From Colletes latitarsis (Eukaryota; Arthropoda; Insecta; Hymenoptera; Colletidae), in contig NC_135137.1 in NCBI RefSeq assembly GCF_051014445.1, positions 17,733,501 through 17,797,500 of the forward strand: DNA of 64,000 nucleotides, in the 5' to 3' direction. How positions within the stretch are numbered: the stretch's first letter is position 1; every line of letters begins with the position of its first letter. Of this stretch, positions 1 to 10,948 are shown one piece after another. A model generated the notes under the pieces. It made no database searches. It was not told the origin of the DNA and was given only the letters and a program-made list of their open reading frames with translations. Made by a program: the position numbers and the translations under genes.

Positions 1-335
1 GCGAGTTGGGGCTCGCAGCCGCCACTAAACGCGGCCCCGGGACGGATAGCGGCGGGATGGAGTGGCCCCGTCCCGCCGCTATGAGGCAGTGTGTCTACTG
101 GGGGGACCGATTGTCCCCCCGGGGGATGGGCGCGAAAGCGCGGGCACGGGGAGGATACCGGAAGAATGTTTCGAGCGATTCCCGGTATCCTCCCAAAGCG
201 TGCCGAAGGGTCACCGTGGGGTTTTTAGTGGGTAGGTCCCGCGCCTGTCGTTGTACGGGCGCGGGGAATCCCACACACCCCTCCCACCTCTCCCCAAGGA
301 GGTGGGAGGGAGTCTTTCGAAGATTTTCCCCACGA

Positions 336-372
<37 letters not shown>
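1..372 (+). mobile_element. R1-clade retrotransposon, 3' UTR fragment with poly(A)
   Basis: This is the last part of the 3' UTR of the GC-rich R1-clade element found in full at 20821-27818. It enters the window already inside the UTR. It contains the diagnostic hairpins (for example GCGC-GAAA-GCGC and the long GGAGGATACCGG stem) and ends in TTTTCCCCACGAC followed by 36 A (337-372). The sequence right after the poly(A) is the 19-bp satellite. The 5' side lies outside the window, so truncation point and target-site duplication cannot be seen. No coding sequence is present; the open frame here is a shadow. Confidence 0.9.
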
Positions 373-373
<1 letters not shown>

Positions 374-3300
374 CATTAGGCGAGTAAACAAGCAGTAAGC
401 AAGTAGGCAAGCGGAGAGCTGGCAAGAAAGCAGTATGCTAGTAAGCAAGCCGTAAGCTAGTAGGCAAGAAGTGAGCTAGTAAGCGACCAGGTAGCTAGTA
501 GGGAAGCAGTATGCTAGTAACCAGGCAGTAAGGTAGTAAATAAGCAGTTAGATAGTAAGAAAGCAGTATGCTATTAAGCAAGCAATGAGCTAGTAAGCAA
601 CCAGTAAGCTAGAAAGCAAGCATGACCCTAGTAAGGAAGCAGTATGCTAGTCAGCAAGCAATAAGCTAGTAAGGAACCAGCATGCGAGTAAGCAAGCGGA
701 AAGCTAGAAAGCAAGCAGCAGGCTAGTCAGAAAGCACTTAACTAGTAAGAAAGCTGTATGCTAGTAAGGAAGCAGTAAGGTAGAAAGCAAGCGGCAATAT
801 AGTAAGCAAGCAATAAGCTAGAATGCAAGGAGCACGCTAGAAGGAAAGCAGTTACCTTTTAAGCATGCAGTATAAGCTAGAAACATGCAGACAGCTGGTA
901 AGAAAGCAGTTAGTTAGTATGCAAGCAGTAAGCTTGTAAGGAAGCAGTATGCTAGTATGAAAGCAGTGATCTAGCAAGCAAGCAGTGAGCTAGTAGACAA
1001 CCAGTAAGCTAGTAAGCAAGCAGTAAACTAGTAAGGAAGCAGTGAGCTAGTAAGCAACATGTAAGCTAGTAAGCAAGCAGCAGGCTAGTAAGGAAGCAAT
1101 TAGCTAGTAAGGAACCAATGTGCTAGTAAGCAAGCAGTAAGCTAGAAAGCAAGCAGTCAGCTAGTAAGCGAACACGGAGCTACTAAGGGAGCAGCAAGCT
1201 AGTAAGCAAGCAGGATGCTAGTATACAAGCAGTAAGCTAGAGAGGGAGCAGTAAGATAGTATGCAAGCAGTAGGCTAGAAAGCGAGCAGCATGCCAGGAA
1301 GCATGCAGTAAGCTAATATGCAAGCAGTAAGCCAGTATGCAAGCAGGAAGCTAGTAAGCAAGCAGCAAGCTAGTAAGCAACCAGTAAGGTTGTAAGCAAG
1401 TATCGCGCTAGTCAGAAAGCAGTCGGCTAGGAGGAAAGCAGTAAGCTAGGAAGGAAGCAGGATGTTTGTAAGGAAGGATTCGGCTAGTAAGAGAGTCGGA
1501 CGCTAGTAAGGAAGCAGCATGCTAATAAGCAAGCAGTAAGCTAGTATGCAAGCACTGAGCGAGTAAACAAGCAGTAAGCTATTAAGCAAGCAGTAAACTC
1601 GTAAGCAAGCTGTGAGCTATTATGTGAGCAGGAAGCTAGTAAGGAAGCAGTATACTAGTAAGCAAGCAGTGAGCTAGCATGCAACAAGTAAGCTAGTGAG
1701 CAAGCAGTAGGCTAGTTTGAAAGCAATTGCCTATGAAGGGAGCAGTGAGCTAGTAAGGAACCAGTATGCTAGTAAGCAAGCAGTGAGCTAGTAAGAAACA
1801 AGTACACTAGTAAGAAAGCAGTATGCTAGTAAGCAAGCTGTAAGCTAGTATGCAAGCAGCAAGATAGCAAGCATGGAGCAGGCTAGTAATATAGCAGCAA
1901 GCTAGTAAGCAGGCAGCTGGCTAGTAAGAAAGCCGCAAATTAGGTAGAAAGCAGGAATGTAGTAAGAATGCATTTAGGTAGTAAGCAAGCAGTTAGATAC
2001 TCAGCAAGCAATAAGCTAGAAAGCAATCAGTAAGCTTGTAAGCAAGCAGTATGCTAGAAAGCAAGCAGCAGGATAGCAAGATAGAAGTTAGCTATCGAGC
2101 ATGCAGTAAACTAGTAACCAAGCAGTAAGCAAGTACGCAAACATTAAGCAAGTAGGCAAGCAGTAAGCTGGTAAGAAAGGAGTTAGCTAGTAAGGAAGTA
2201 GTAGGCAAGTAAGCAAGCAGTAAACGAGTAAGCTAGCAATAAGATAGTAAGCAAGCAGTGTGCTAGCAAGCAAGCTGTAAGCTAGAAAGCAAGCGTCAAG
2301 CTAGTATGCAAGCAGTGAGCTACTAAGCGAGTAGTAAGCTTGTAAGCGAGCATGGACCGAGTAAGGGAGCGGGATGCTAGTAAGCTTGCAGTAAGCTGTT
2401 AAGGGAGCAGGAAGCTAGTAAGGACGCAGTATGTTAGAAAGCAAGCATCGGGCTAGTAAGCAAGCAGTAAGGAAGTAAGCGAGCTGTAAGCAGTTAAGCA
2501 AGCAGTAACCTAGTAGGCAAGCTGCTGGCTAGTAAGAAAGCAGTATGCCAGTAAGCAAGCAGCAAGCTAGTAAGCAAGCAGCAAGCTAGTAAGCGAGCAG
2601 TAAGCTAGTAAGGTACCAGTAACCTAGTAAGCATGCAGGAAGCTAGTAAGGAAACAGTAACATAGTAACAAAGCAGTGTGTTAGTAAGGAGACAGTATGC
2701 TAACGAGCAAGCAATAAGCTGGTAAGAAAGCAGTTATCTAGAAAGTAAGCAGAAAGCTAGTAAGTATGCTGTGAACTAGTAAGCACGCAGGGAGCTAGTA
2801 AGGAAGCATTATGCTAGTAAGCAAGCACTAGGCTTGTAAGCGAGCATGGACCTAGTTAGAGAGCAGGATGCTAGTAAGCTAGCAATAAGCTATTAAGGTA
2901 CCAGTAATCTAGTAAGCAAGCAGGAAGTTAGCATGGAATCAGTATGCTAGAAAGCAAGCAGTAAGCTACTAGGCAAGCAGTACGCAAATAAGCAAGCAGT
3001 ATTCTTGTAAGCAAGCAGAAAGCATGTAAGCAAGCAGTAAGCTGGCAAGAAAGCAGTAAACTAGTAAGCAAGCAGCTGGCTAGTGAGAAAGCAGTATGCC
3101 AGTAAGCAAGGAGTAAGCACATAAACAAGCAGTAAGCTAGTATGCAAGCAGGAAGCGTGTAAGGAAGCAGTATGCTAGAGAGCAGGCAGCGGGCTAGTAA
3201 ACAAGCAGTATGCGAGTAAGCAACCAGTAAGCTATTCAGCAGACAGTATGGGAGCATGTTAGTATGGGAGCAGTATGATAATAAGCAAGGAGTAAGCTAG

Positions 3301-3495
3301 TTAGCAAGCAGTAAGCTTGTAAGCAAGCTGTAAGCTGGTAACGCAGTAGTGAGCTAGTAAGCGAGCAGGGCGCCAGTAAGGATGCATTATGGTACTAAGC
3401 AAGCGGTAAGCTAGTAAGCAAGCAGTGGGCTAGTAAGTGAGGAGGAAGCTAGTAAGCAAGCAGTGAGCGAGTAAGCTAGCAGTAGTCTAGTAAGC
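373..3495. repeat. 19-bp satellite array, block 1
   Basis: About 3.1 kb of degenerate tandem repeats. The commonest monomer reads CTAGTAAGCAAGCAGTAAG (19 bp) and is itself built from two AGTAAGC heptamers separated by AAGC and CT. Neighbouring monomers differ by substitutions and 1-2 bp indels. No gene lies in the array. Leucine-rich open frames on the minus strand come from translating the repeat in any frame. The sequence does not match the insect telomere repeat TTAGG. The last 14 bp (3482-3495) are the target duplicated by the next insertion. Confidence 0.95.
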
Positions 3496-4053
3496 CTCGG
3501 CGTGGCGGATGACCTAGGCTGGGAGAGGGGTCCTGAGGGGACCCTCCTCCCGCCAGGCGGCGCCGGGTCGGACCGGTTGGGGGTAGGAGTGCCTCCCCCT
3601 ACCGGTCCGACGCAAGGGGAGGCACCCTCGGCGGTCTGGTGCGGCCATGAACGCCCGCCCGCCGAGGGGTGGAAACGGGGTCGCGGGCAGTTGCGAGTTG
3701 GGGCTCGCAGCCGCCACTAAACGCGGCCCCGGGACGGATAGCGGCGGGATGGAGTGGCCCCGTCCCGCCGCTATGAGGCAGTGTGTCGACTGGGGGGACC
3801 GATTGTCCCCCCGGGGGATGGGCGCTAAAGCGCGGGCACGGGGAGGATACCGGAAGAATGCTTCGAGCGATTCCCGGTATCCTCCCAAAGCGTGCCGAAG
3901 GGTCACCGTGGGGTTTTTAGTGGGTAGGTCCCGCGCCTGTCGTTGTACGGGCGCGGGGAATCCCACACACCCCTCCCACCTCTCCCCAAGGAGGTGGGAG
4001 GGAGTCTTTCGATGATTTTCCCCACGACAAAAAAAAAAAAAAAAAAAAAAAAA
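3496..4053 (+). mobile_element. R1-clade retrotransposon, severely 5'-truncated copy
   Basis: This 558-bp insertion holds only the last codons of ORF2 (ending PRRGG-stop), the full 3' UTR and 25 A (4029-4053). It is flanked by a perfect 14-bp target-site duplication, GTAGTCTAGTAAGC, at 3482-3495 and 4054-4067, both of satellite sequence. This shows a real target-primed insertion into the satellite and fixes the 5' truncation point. In effect it is a UTR-only copy. It differs from the other copies by a few substitutions, such as GCGCTAAAGCGC in the small hairpin where most copies have a GAAA loop. Confidence 0.95.
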
Positions 4054-5784
4054 GTAGTCTAGTAAGCAAGCAGTAAGCTAGTAAGCGAGCAGGTGGCTAG
4101 TAAGGGAGCACAATGCTAGTAAGCAAGCAGCATGATTGTAAGCAAGCAGTAAGCTAGTAAGCAACAAGTAAGCAAGTAAGGAAGCAGTAAGGTGGTTAGA
4201 AAGCAGTTAGCTAGTAAGCAAGTAGAAAGCTAGAAAGCAAGCATTAAGCGATTATGCCAGCAGTAGGCAGCCATTAAGCTAGTATGCAAGCAGTGAGCTA
4301 GTAAGCGAGGTGGAAGCTAGTAAGGAAGCAGTATGGTAGCAAGCAAGCTGTAAGCTAGTAAGCAAGCTGTAGGCTAGTAAGCAAGCAGTGAGCTAGTAAG
4401 AAAGCAATATGCTGGTAAGCAAGCAGTAAGCTAGAAAGCAAGCAGGACGATAGTAAGCAAGCAGTGAGCTAGTAAGCGAGGAAGAAGCTACAAGGGAAGC
4501 AGCATGATAGTAAGCAAGCAGTAAGCTAGTATGTAACAAGTAAGCTAGTAAGCAAGCAGTCAGCTGCTAGGAAAGCAGTTAGCTAGTAAGCAACCAGTAA
4601 GCTAGCAAGCACGCAGTAAGCTGGTAAGGAAGCTGTTAGCTAGTAAGGAGGTAGTAAGCTAGTAGCAAGTAGTAAGCAAGTAAGGAAGCAGTAAGGTGGT
4701 TAGAAAGCAGTTAGCTAGTAAGCAAGTAGAAAGCTAGAAAGCAAGCATTTAGCGATTATGCCAGCAGTAGGCAGCCATTAAGCTAGTATGCAAGCAGTGA
4801 GCTAGTAAGCGAGGTGGAAGCTAGTAAGGAAGCAGTATGGTAGCAAGCAAGCTGTAAGCTAGTAAGCAAGCTGTAGGCTAGTAAGCAAGCAGTGAGCTAG
4901 TAAGAAAGCAATATGCTGGTAAGCAAGCAGTAAGCTAGAAAGCAAGCAGCACGATAGTAAGCAAGCAGTGAGCTAGTAAGCGAGGAAGAAGCTACAAGGG
5001 AAGCAGCATGATAGTAAGCAAGCAGTAAGCTAGTATGTAACAAGTAAGCTAGGAAGCAAGCAGTCAGCTGCTAGGAAAGCAGTTAGCTAGTAAGCAACCA
5101 GTAAGCTAGCAAGCACGCAGTAAGCTGGTAAGGAAGCTGTTAGCTAGTAAGGAGGTAGTAAGCTAGTAGCAAGTAGTAAGCTAGTAGCAAGTGGTAAGCT
5201 AGTAAGCAAGCAGCAGGCTAGTAAGATAGCTGGTAGCTACTAAGAAAGCAGGAAGGTAGTAAGCTAGCAGTGAGCAAGTAAGCGAGCAGGAATCTAGTAA
5301 GAAAGTAGTATGCTAATAAGCAAGCAGTAAGCTAGTGAGCAACCTGGAAAACAGTAAGCAAGCAGCAGGCAAGTAAGAAAGCAATTAGCTAGTGTGAAAG
5401 CAGTAAGCTAGTAAGCATGTAGTAAGCTAGTAAGCAAGCAGTAATCTGGTAAGCAAGCAGTGAGCTAATAAGCGGGTAGGGAGCTTGTAACAAAGTAGTA
5501 ATCTAGTATGCAAGCAGTATGCTGGTAGGAACGCAGTTAGCTAGTAAGCAAGTAGTAAGCTTGTAAGCAAGCAGTACACTAGTAACCATGCAGTGAGATA
5601 GTAAGCGAGCTGGAAGCTAGTAAGCAAGCAGTAAGCGAGTAGGAAACTAGTAAACTGGGAGTAAGCTAGTGAGCAAGCAGTAAGCAAGTAAGCAAGCAGT
5701 AAGTTAGTAAGCAAGCAGTACGCTAGTAAGCAACCCGTAAGTTTGTAAGCCAAGCAGGAAGCTAGTAAGAAAGCAGTATGCTAG
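4054..5784. repeat. 19-bp satellite array, block 2
   Basis: The same degenerate 19-bp satellite continues after the R1-clade insertion for 1.7 kb. It contains a large internal duplication, described separately. It stops at GCTAG (5780-5784), immediately before the TGTT terminus of a BEL-type LTR, and does not resume until 43321. No genes are seen. Confidence 0.95.
4171..5180. repeat. 504-bp higher-order tandem duplication in the satellite
   Basis: Two near-identical blocks of about 504 bp follow each other (about 4171-4676 and 4675-5180), each about 26.5 monomers long. The string TAAGGAAGCAGTAAGGTGGT starts at 4177 and again at 4681, and the irregular monomers after it repeat in the same order. 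Within one block the monomers are much more different from each other than the two blocks are, so the duplication is recent and occurred at block level. Confidence 0.85.
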
Positions 5785-6940
5785 TGTTAAAGTACTAAGG
5801 GACTTTAACGTGGGTCCGGATGAGGGAACAGACAGGTAGAGAGACAGTTACAACTTTTACAAAAAATTAAATTTATTTTACAAAATATAATCTGTTACAA
5901 AATTAAAAATGTGAAAATAAATATAATGAAAAAACGAAAAAGTTATGGAATGCCCGGCTCGGTTTTTTCGAACGGTTTCCTCTTTTCTCTCCCAATTGAT
6001 TTATTTTGGTGGAGGCCTTCTGTAACACAATTGTACAGCAAAGTATGAATATTTTGCGGACAGCTTACACGTTAACGCGCGCGTCAGCTGCTTATCTCGC
6101 GCTCCAGCGACAGTCTAGTGTGTTTGGAGGGGAGAGCTGTCTGGCAATTTAGCGCTCTAACCAGTGGACTGTATATTCTTTCTGGTCGATGAGATTCGTT
6201 TCTTACGATCTCACCGACGTGCACAACCGGGTAGATGAAGATCTCTTCCGATCTACCGGGTTCGCTCTCGCAATGCCACGGACGGGAAACCAAATGGAGT
6301 TTGTAAGGCTCCAAGAGGCTATATCCCGCGAGCACGCTCACCGTGCGTGTTGCGTCTGGACATCACCAACGCAAGAGGACGTCTTGTCCTGGTTCGGCTC
6401 CCTCGTCAGCTGCTCCTCAGGAGCGACCTGCGGCCTGCCTACGCAGCTGCCTAGCCAGCGATTCCTTTTAACCAGGAATGCCCGACAGCCAGCCGTAGCG
6501 ACCTCGACGGCGGCTCCTATAGTCCGAGGAACTGGCCTGCGGCTTGCCGGATTAGGACGAATTCCCCTGCTAACCTATCCACCCTACTTTTACAGCCCAG
6601 TGTGGTCGACTCACAGCTGGTAATAGGTGTAGAGGTGGGAGGAAGGCTCTTCAAACCCTTTGCTCCACCGTACGCTTAGGCTCTACTTATTGTCCCCTCA
6701 CGACGGTATATTGGAACGGGTTCTCAGTAGCCCGATGCACGGAGAGCACCACGAGGTGATAGCCTTCCTGAATATCTACCTTCCGGTTGCTCCTACGCCG
6801 TATAGCTCCAGACTAGTCGGTGAAACTTTCCACCCCACCGGTTGGTGTACTCTCTACGGTACACAGGACGGGTGGCTCCAGTGGGTTTCGTTCGACTTCT
6901 ACAAACGGTGAACTACCAGCAGGCGATACTAGTATATCAG
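5785..6940 (-). mobile_element. Partial BEL/Pao-type LTR, related to the 17821-32873 element
   Basis: The plus strand starts TGTTAAAGTACTAAGGGACT, the reverse complement of the 3' end of the 1.9-kb LTR at 17821-19722. Similarity continues, with substitutions and indels, through about 1.15 kb to TATATCAG near 6940 and then stops. The missing part is the other half of the LTR, including its other terminus. The left flank is satellite ending GCTAG, the usual 5-bp position for a target duplication, but no matching flank or satellite is found on the right. It is therefore a truncated or rearranged LTR rather than a clean solo LTR. Open frames at 6189-6623 and 6660-6911 match open frames of the other LTR copies, but one is frameshifted here; I do not call them genes. 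Confidence 0.8.
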
Positions 6941-7661
6941 CACAGACGAGATATACGAGTAGACCAATCACCTAATGTATTTTTTCGGCCCGATTCTCTG
7001 GGGCTCTAGAGCCCCATTACCATTTCCGTGTCACTCGCAACGTTACTAACAGATTTGGAAATGAACAAAAGAGGAAGTGAGACAGAAAATGAAATTTCAG
7101 AAATTGTATTATTTTTTAACGAAATGAAAGCTGTACGATCCATAATTGGACATTAATCGATTAATTCCATTGGAGTAATCAATCGATTAAGGTTATTTAA
7201 AAATTTCAAGATTATTAAAATACCTAAGAATGTATCTCATTGAGACGTACACCGCAAATCTTCTATTTTTTATTTTAAATTGTAATACATTATTTATTTA
7301 AAAAATAACTCGGCAAAAACGTATTTGCGACTCGAAATCAGTATTATCAAACCGCGCATCGGGGGCCCCAGGAACTCCTCATTTCACTTTCGCACACTAT
7401 GCCCAATTGTGTATACGTGAGCTCGTAGAGTTTCGGAAGAGGCGAGAAGAACAGGCTGATACTCGCTTTCCTTCTCGCTCTTGCATCGCTGACGTCGCTT
7501 ACATTTCTCGAAAGCAGGCCTGGCATCGTCAATCGCCACACGTTCGAATCGTCAGTAAACGGTAAAAGCCACCGTGACTGATAGACCTTACATTTCTCGA
7601 AATCGGACCTGATCGCTTTTTGAAGATTTATTGACTTTCTATACGAAGCGATCATGCACTA
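6941..7661. other. Unassigned AT-rich spacer
   Basis: About 720 bp between the LTR fragment and the inverted-repeat transposon. I see no convincing gene, repeat or RNA. An open frame of 102 codons at 7347-7655 (minus) has no recognisable motif. Part of the stretch may be the missing half of the adjacent LTR from a diverged subfamily, but it carries neither the TGTTTAAATATCGCG terminus nor a polypurine tract. Confidence 0.5.
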
Positions 7662-7663
7662 TA

Positions 7664-9287
7664 CAGGGTGTTCGGCCACCCCTGGGAAAAATTTACATGA
7701 GCGATTCTAGAGGCCAAAATAAGACGAAAATCAAGAATACCAATTAGTTGATGGAGGCTTCGTTACAAAGTTATTAACGTTTAAAGTTCCGCCTGTAGAA
7801 TGGCAATCTGCGTACAACTGCGTTCGCGCGGAAGGTTGCGGCAGGCCAGTGCTAGTGGTTCTCACGCAGCATGAAAAATACTACTTACCGACGCTATCGA
7901 CAGCCTTAGATGTTTGTCCACTTATGGAAATGCGAACACATTACGTTGAATAAGATTCAACCTCTCTTATGAAAATCCACAAGGGCATATTAAAACTCGC
8001 CCGACGGGATTTTCACAGAGAAAGGGTGAATGCCACTTCCGATACCATAACGTTGTGCACAAAAATCACCCACACACGATCATACACGCCCCACGATCGT
8101 CCACAATGTCCGCAAGTATCCACAAATAATCCTTTCAGGCACTAACCACTATGCAATTAAATAAACACGCACCGCGATTATGTTATTCGTGAGTGACAAT
8201 GTGTACGTGCACCACGCTTGTTCCGAGTTACTTACGAATAGAAACGTTCTTAATTTTTCAAATACACTACAATTTAAAAATGTAAAATGGAATCGTAGGA
8301 TAAATGAAATTTTCGCATCGATTTGCGTTCACGTCGAAGAATGTAACGATACTAGCAGCTGACTGTGCCATCGATCGACGAGGTTCTGAGAAACAAATGC
8401 CGAAAAAGACCCCGATTCTACGTCACTCGCCTCGCTTATCTCTCTCTCACACCCACACACATACACACAAACACATGCACTCTACGCTCAGTGGAGACAA
8501 AGGGCAGCATCGGCACGTGTTCGGCCAGCTAGTCAGTCGTAAAAAAGAATCAGTCAAAACAGTTCACGCGACTCATTTTAGAGATATTTCATTCAGTTAT
8601 GTATTTTCGAGCATGTAAGAAATACAGTGATATAAACAATCAGCGAATACTTATTAAATTCCTTTTTACATTTTTAAATTAAAGTGTATTTGAAAAATTA
8701 ATAACAGTTCTATTCGTAAGTAATTCTTGAAAATCGCGGTGCATGTACACATAGTCACTCACGAATAACATAATCGCGGTGCGTGTTCATTTAATTGCAT
8801 AATGGTTAGTGCCTGAAAGCATTATTTTGTGGATACCTGCGGACAGTGTGGACAACTGTGGGGCGTGTATGATCGCGTGTGGGTGATTTTTGTGCACAAC
8901 GTTATGGTATCGGAAGTGACATTCACCCTTTCTCTGTGAAATCTCGTCGGGCGAGTTTTGATATGCCCTTCCGGATTTTCATAAGACAGGTTGAATCTTA
9001 TTCAACGTAAGGTGTTCGCATTTCCATAAGTGGACAAACATCTAAGGCTGTCGATAGCGTCGGTAAGTAGTATTTTTCATGCTGCGTGAGAACCACTAGC
9101 ACTGGCCTGCCGCAACCTTCCGCGCGAACGCAGCTGTACGCAGATTGCCATTCTACAGGCGGAACTTTAAACGTTAATAACTTTGTAACGAAGCCTCCAT
9201 CAACTAATTGGTATTCTTGATTTTCGTCTTATTTTGGCCTCTAGAATCGCTCATGTAAATTTTTCCCAGGGGTGGCCGAACACCCTG
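7664..9287. mobile_element. Non-autonomous DNA transposon with about 630-bp terminal inverted repeats
   Basis: The 1,624-bp element begins CAGGGTGTTCGGCCACC at 7664 and ends with the reverse complement at 9287, flanked by TA on both sides (7662-7663, 9288-9289). The left arm (7664 to about 8293) pairs with the right arm (about 8660-9287) with scattered mismatches. The arms surround a 366-bp centre (about 8294-8659) with no transposase. The centre holds a short CA/CT-rich microsatellite near 8444-8476 and otherwise looks like ordinary low-GC DNA. TA target and CAGGGTG termini match the mariner-like element next door, so mobilisation in trans by a Tc1/mariner-type transposase is likely. The arms are not homologous to that neighbour beyond the terminal few bases, so this is a different family. 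The whole element could fold into one long hairpin. Confidence 0.85.
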
Positions 9288-9433
9288 TATATAAAGTTGT
9301 ATAGCTTTCGCCGTATTCCTACTTTCTAATAATATGGGAAAATTTTAAAATATAAAAAAATGTAAGAATACTGTAGAATTTTTGCAATGGAGAATTATTG
9401 AAGGAAAATGAATTGATTATATCCATATGTATA

Positions 9434-9744
9434 CAGGGTGGGGCAGTAACTATTAGCACCTCAGATATCTTGGAAACTATAAATTTCACAGAAATATTTG
9501 CTAAAGTAAATTGTACAGTACGAAAGGTGCTATTGGGTGGCGATAATACTTTTTTTGCAGGTGGAGGTACTTCGGACATTTGAAGGTCACATGCATTTTT
9601 TTAAATGAATCGGTATGTTTTTGCTTCCGTATCACGATAGAGGATCTTAAAACGAGTTCAACGACCTATTACACAAGGTCATTGAAGGTCATAGAAAGTA
9701 GAGAAAGGCGATAATACTTACGGTTTTGGTAGTAAATGAAACAT
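9434..9744. repeat. Left terminal inverted repeat of mariner-like element
   Basis: Near-perfect reverse complement of 10949-11259. The repeat ends just before the transposase stop codon, so the repeats fill all of the element's non-coding 3' end. Open frames read through both copies of the repeat are shadows of each other. Confidence 0.9.
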
Positions 9745-9746
9745 GT

Positions 9747-10805
9747 TTATAGTAGGTGTTCGAAATGATGACCATCACTGTCAATGCACCGTTGGATTCT
9801 TTTTACGATTGATTGACTTGCAAGTCTTACAGCGTCAGAACTTATTGATGCACAGGCTGCAATAATTCGCTGTTGCATATCGAGAGATGTAGTTGGTACT
9901 TCTTTGTACACTTTCTCTTTCGGTGTTCCCCACAGAAAGAAATCTAAAGGTGTTATGTCTGGTGAACGAGCTGGCCACGATATTGGACCGCCGCGTCCAA
10001 TCCAACGATTTCGAAATTTTTCATCGAGTTCCCTTCGCGCAATCGATGAATAATGTGCTGGACATCCATCATGTTGATACCACATGGTTTGTCGTGTAAA
10101 TAAAGGTAACTCTTCTAGAAAAAGACCCAATGTATCCTTAATAAAATTAGCATAGACGTTGCCATTCAAATTTCCATTGATAAAATAAGGTCCAATAATT
10201 TTATCACCTATGATACCGCACCATACATTCACAGACCATTGTTTTTGATGTTCAACCTGTCGCAGCCAATGTGGATTTTCCGCTGCCCATAAATGCATGT
10301 TATGCAAATTAACATTCCCGTGATTTGTGAATGTTGCTTCATCAGTAAATAAGACGGTATTAAAAAAAAGCTCATTGTTTTGAATCTGACGTATAGCCCA
10401 TCGACAAAATTCAACGCGATTCATGAAGTCGTTCCCATGCAATTCTTGGTGAAGACTAACGTGATACGGATGAAATTTGTGACGGTGCAAAATGCGAAGT
10501 ACGCTCCTCCTACTAATGCCAGATTCGCGTTCAATTTGTCGCGAACTAATATGAGAATTTCTAGACACACTAGCGAGCACACCGATTTCCATTTCTTCGT
10601 TAATTACTCGTTTCTGGCGTTCACTTTTACGAACACTTAAACTACGGGTTTGCCTAAGTTTATCATACACATTTTTAAATATTTGACGCGAAGGCTGAGA
10701 CCGATGTGGATATCGTTCAGCATACAAGTTTTTCGCCCTTGCAGAATTTTGTTGACATTCGCCATAAAAAAGAAGCATATCAACCTGCTCTTCAAACGGA
10801 TACAT
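9747..10805 (-). CDS. Transposase, Tc1/mariner superfamily (DDD type)
   Basis: Encodes 352 residues from an ATG at 10805 to a stop at 9747. The product would bind the inverted repeats and cut and paste the element at TA sites in the nucleus. The N-terminal third (residues 1-110) looks like paired helix-turn-helix DNA-binding segments (SSRQIERESGISRRSV at about 88-102). The catalytic domain follows: D155 in FTDEATF, D246 in QHDGCPAH and D283 in SPDITPLDFF. I count 90 residues between the first two and 36 between the last two, unlike the 34 of classical mariners. Length fits the superfamily. All three acidic residues are present and the frame is unbroken, so activity is possible. Insect proteins of this kind are often annotated as DUF4817 or Tc3-like; the subfamily is not certain. 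Confidence 0.92.
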   Translation of the reverse strand: MYPFEEQVDMLLFYGECQQNSARAKNLYAERYPHRSQPSRQIFKNVYDKLRQTRSLSVRKSERQKRVINEEMEIGVLASVSRNSHISSRQIERESGISRRSVLRILHRHKFHPYHVSLHQELHGNDFMNRVEFCRWAIRQIQNNELFFNTVLFTDEATFTNHGNVNLHNMHLWAAENPHWLRQVEHQKQWSVNVWCGIIGDKIIGPYFINGNLNGNVYANFIKDTLGLFLEELPLFTRQTMWYQHDGCPAHYSSIARRELDEKFRNRWIGRGGPISWPARSPDITPLDFFLWGTPKEKVYKEVPTTSLDMQQRIIAACASISSDAVRLASQSIVKRIQRCIDSDGHHFEHLL

Positions 10806-10948
10806 CGTGCCGGATTGACCGATTTATCGATACTAATCTTATGATGTTTATCTTACTCTGCAAACTATTAAAGTGTCCTTCAAGCAGTGTTTATTCTCAG
10901 TGAAGTAAACGGTAAGCATTACGCATTCCTCTACTGTTGACAAAACGT

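Noticed and set aside
337..372. Poly(A) runs as processed host mRNA pseudogenes
   Set aside because: Each is preceded by the same retrotransposon 3' UTR ending CCCCACGAC, so they are element tails.
2928..3257. Leucine-rich open frames in the satellite (also 5541-5753, 51242-51793, 53869-54490)
   Set aside because: They are translations of a 19-bp tandem repeat; because 19 is not a multiple of 3, all frames of one strand give the same LLAYCLLTS-like pattern.
373..5784. Telomeric repeat
   Set aside because: The monomer is not TTAGG or a variant of it; single TTAGG strings occur only by chance.
9319..9579. Open frames in the mariner inverted repeats (9319-9579, 11114-11329)
   Set aside because: They come from the two arms of one inverted repeat and have no similarity to a known protein.
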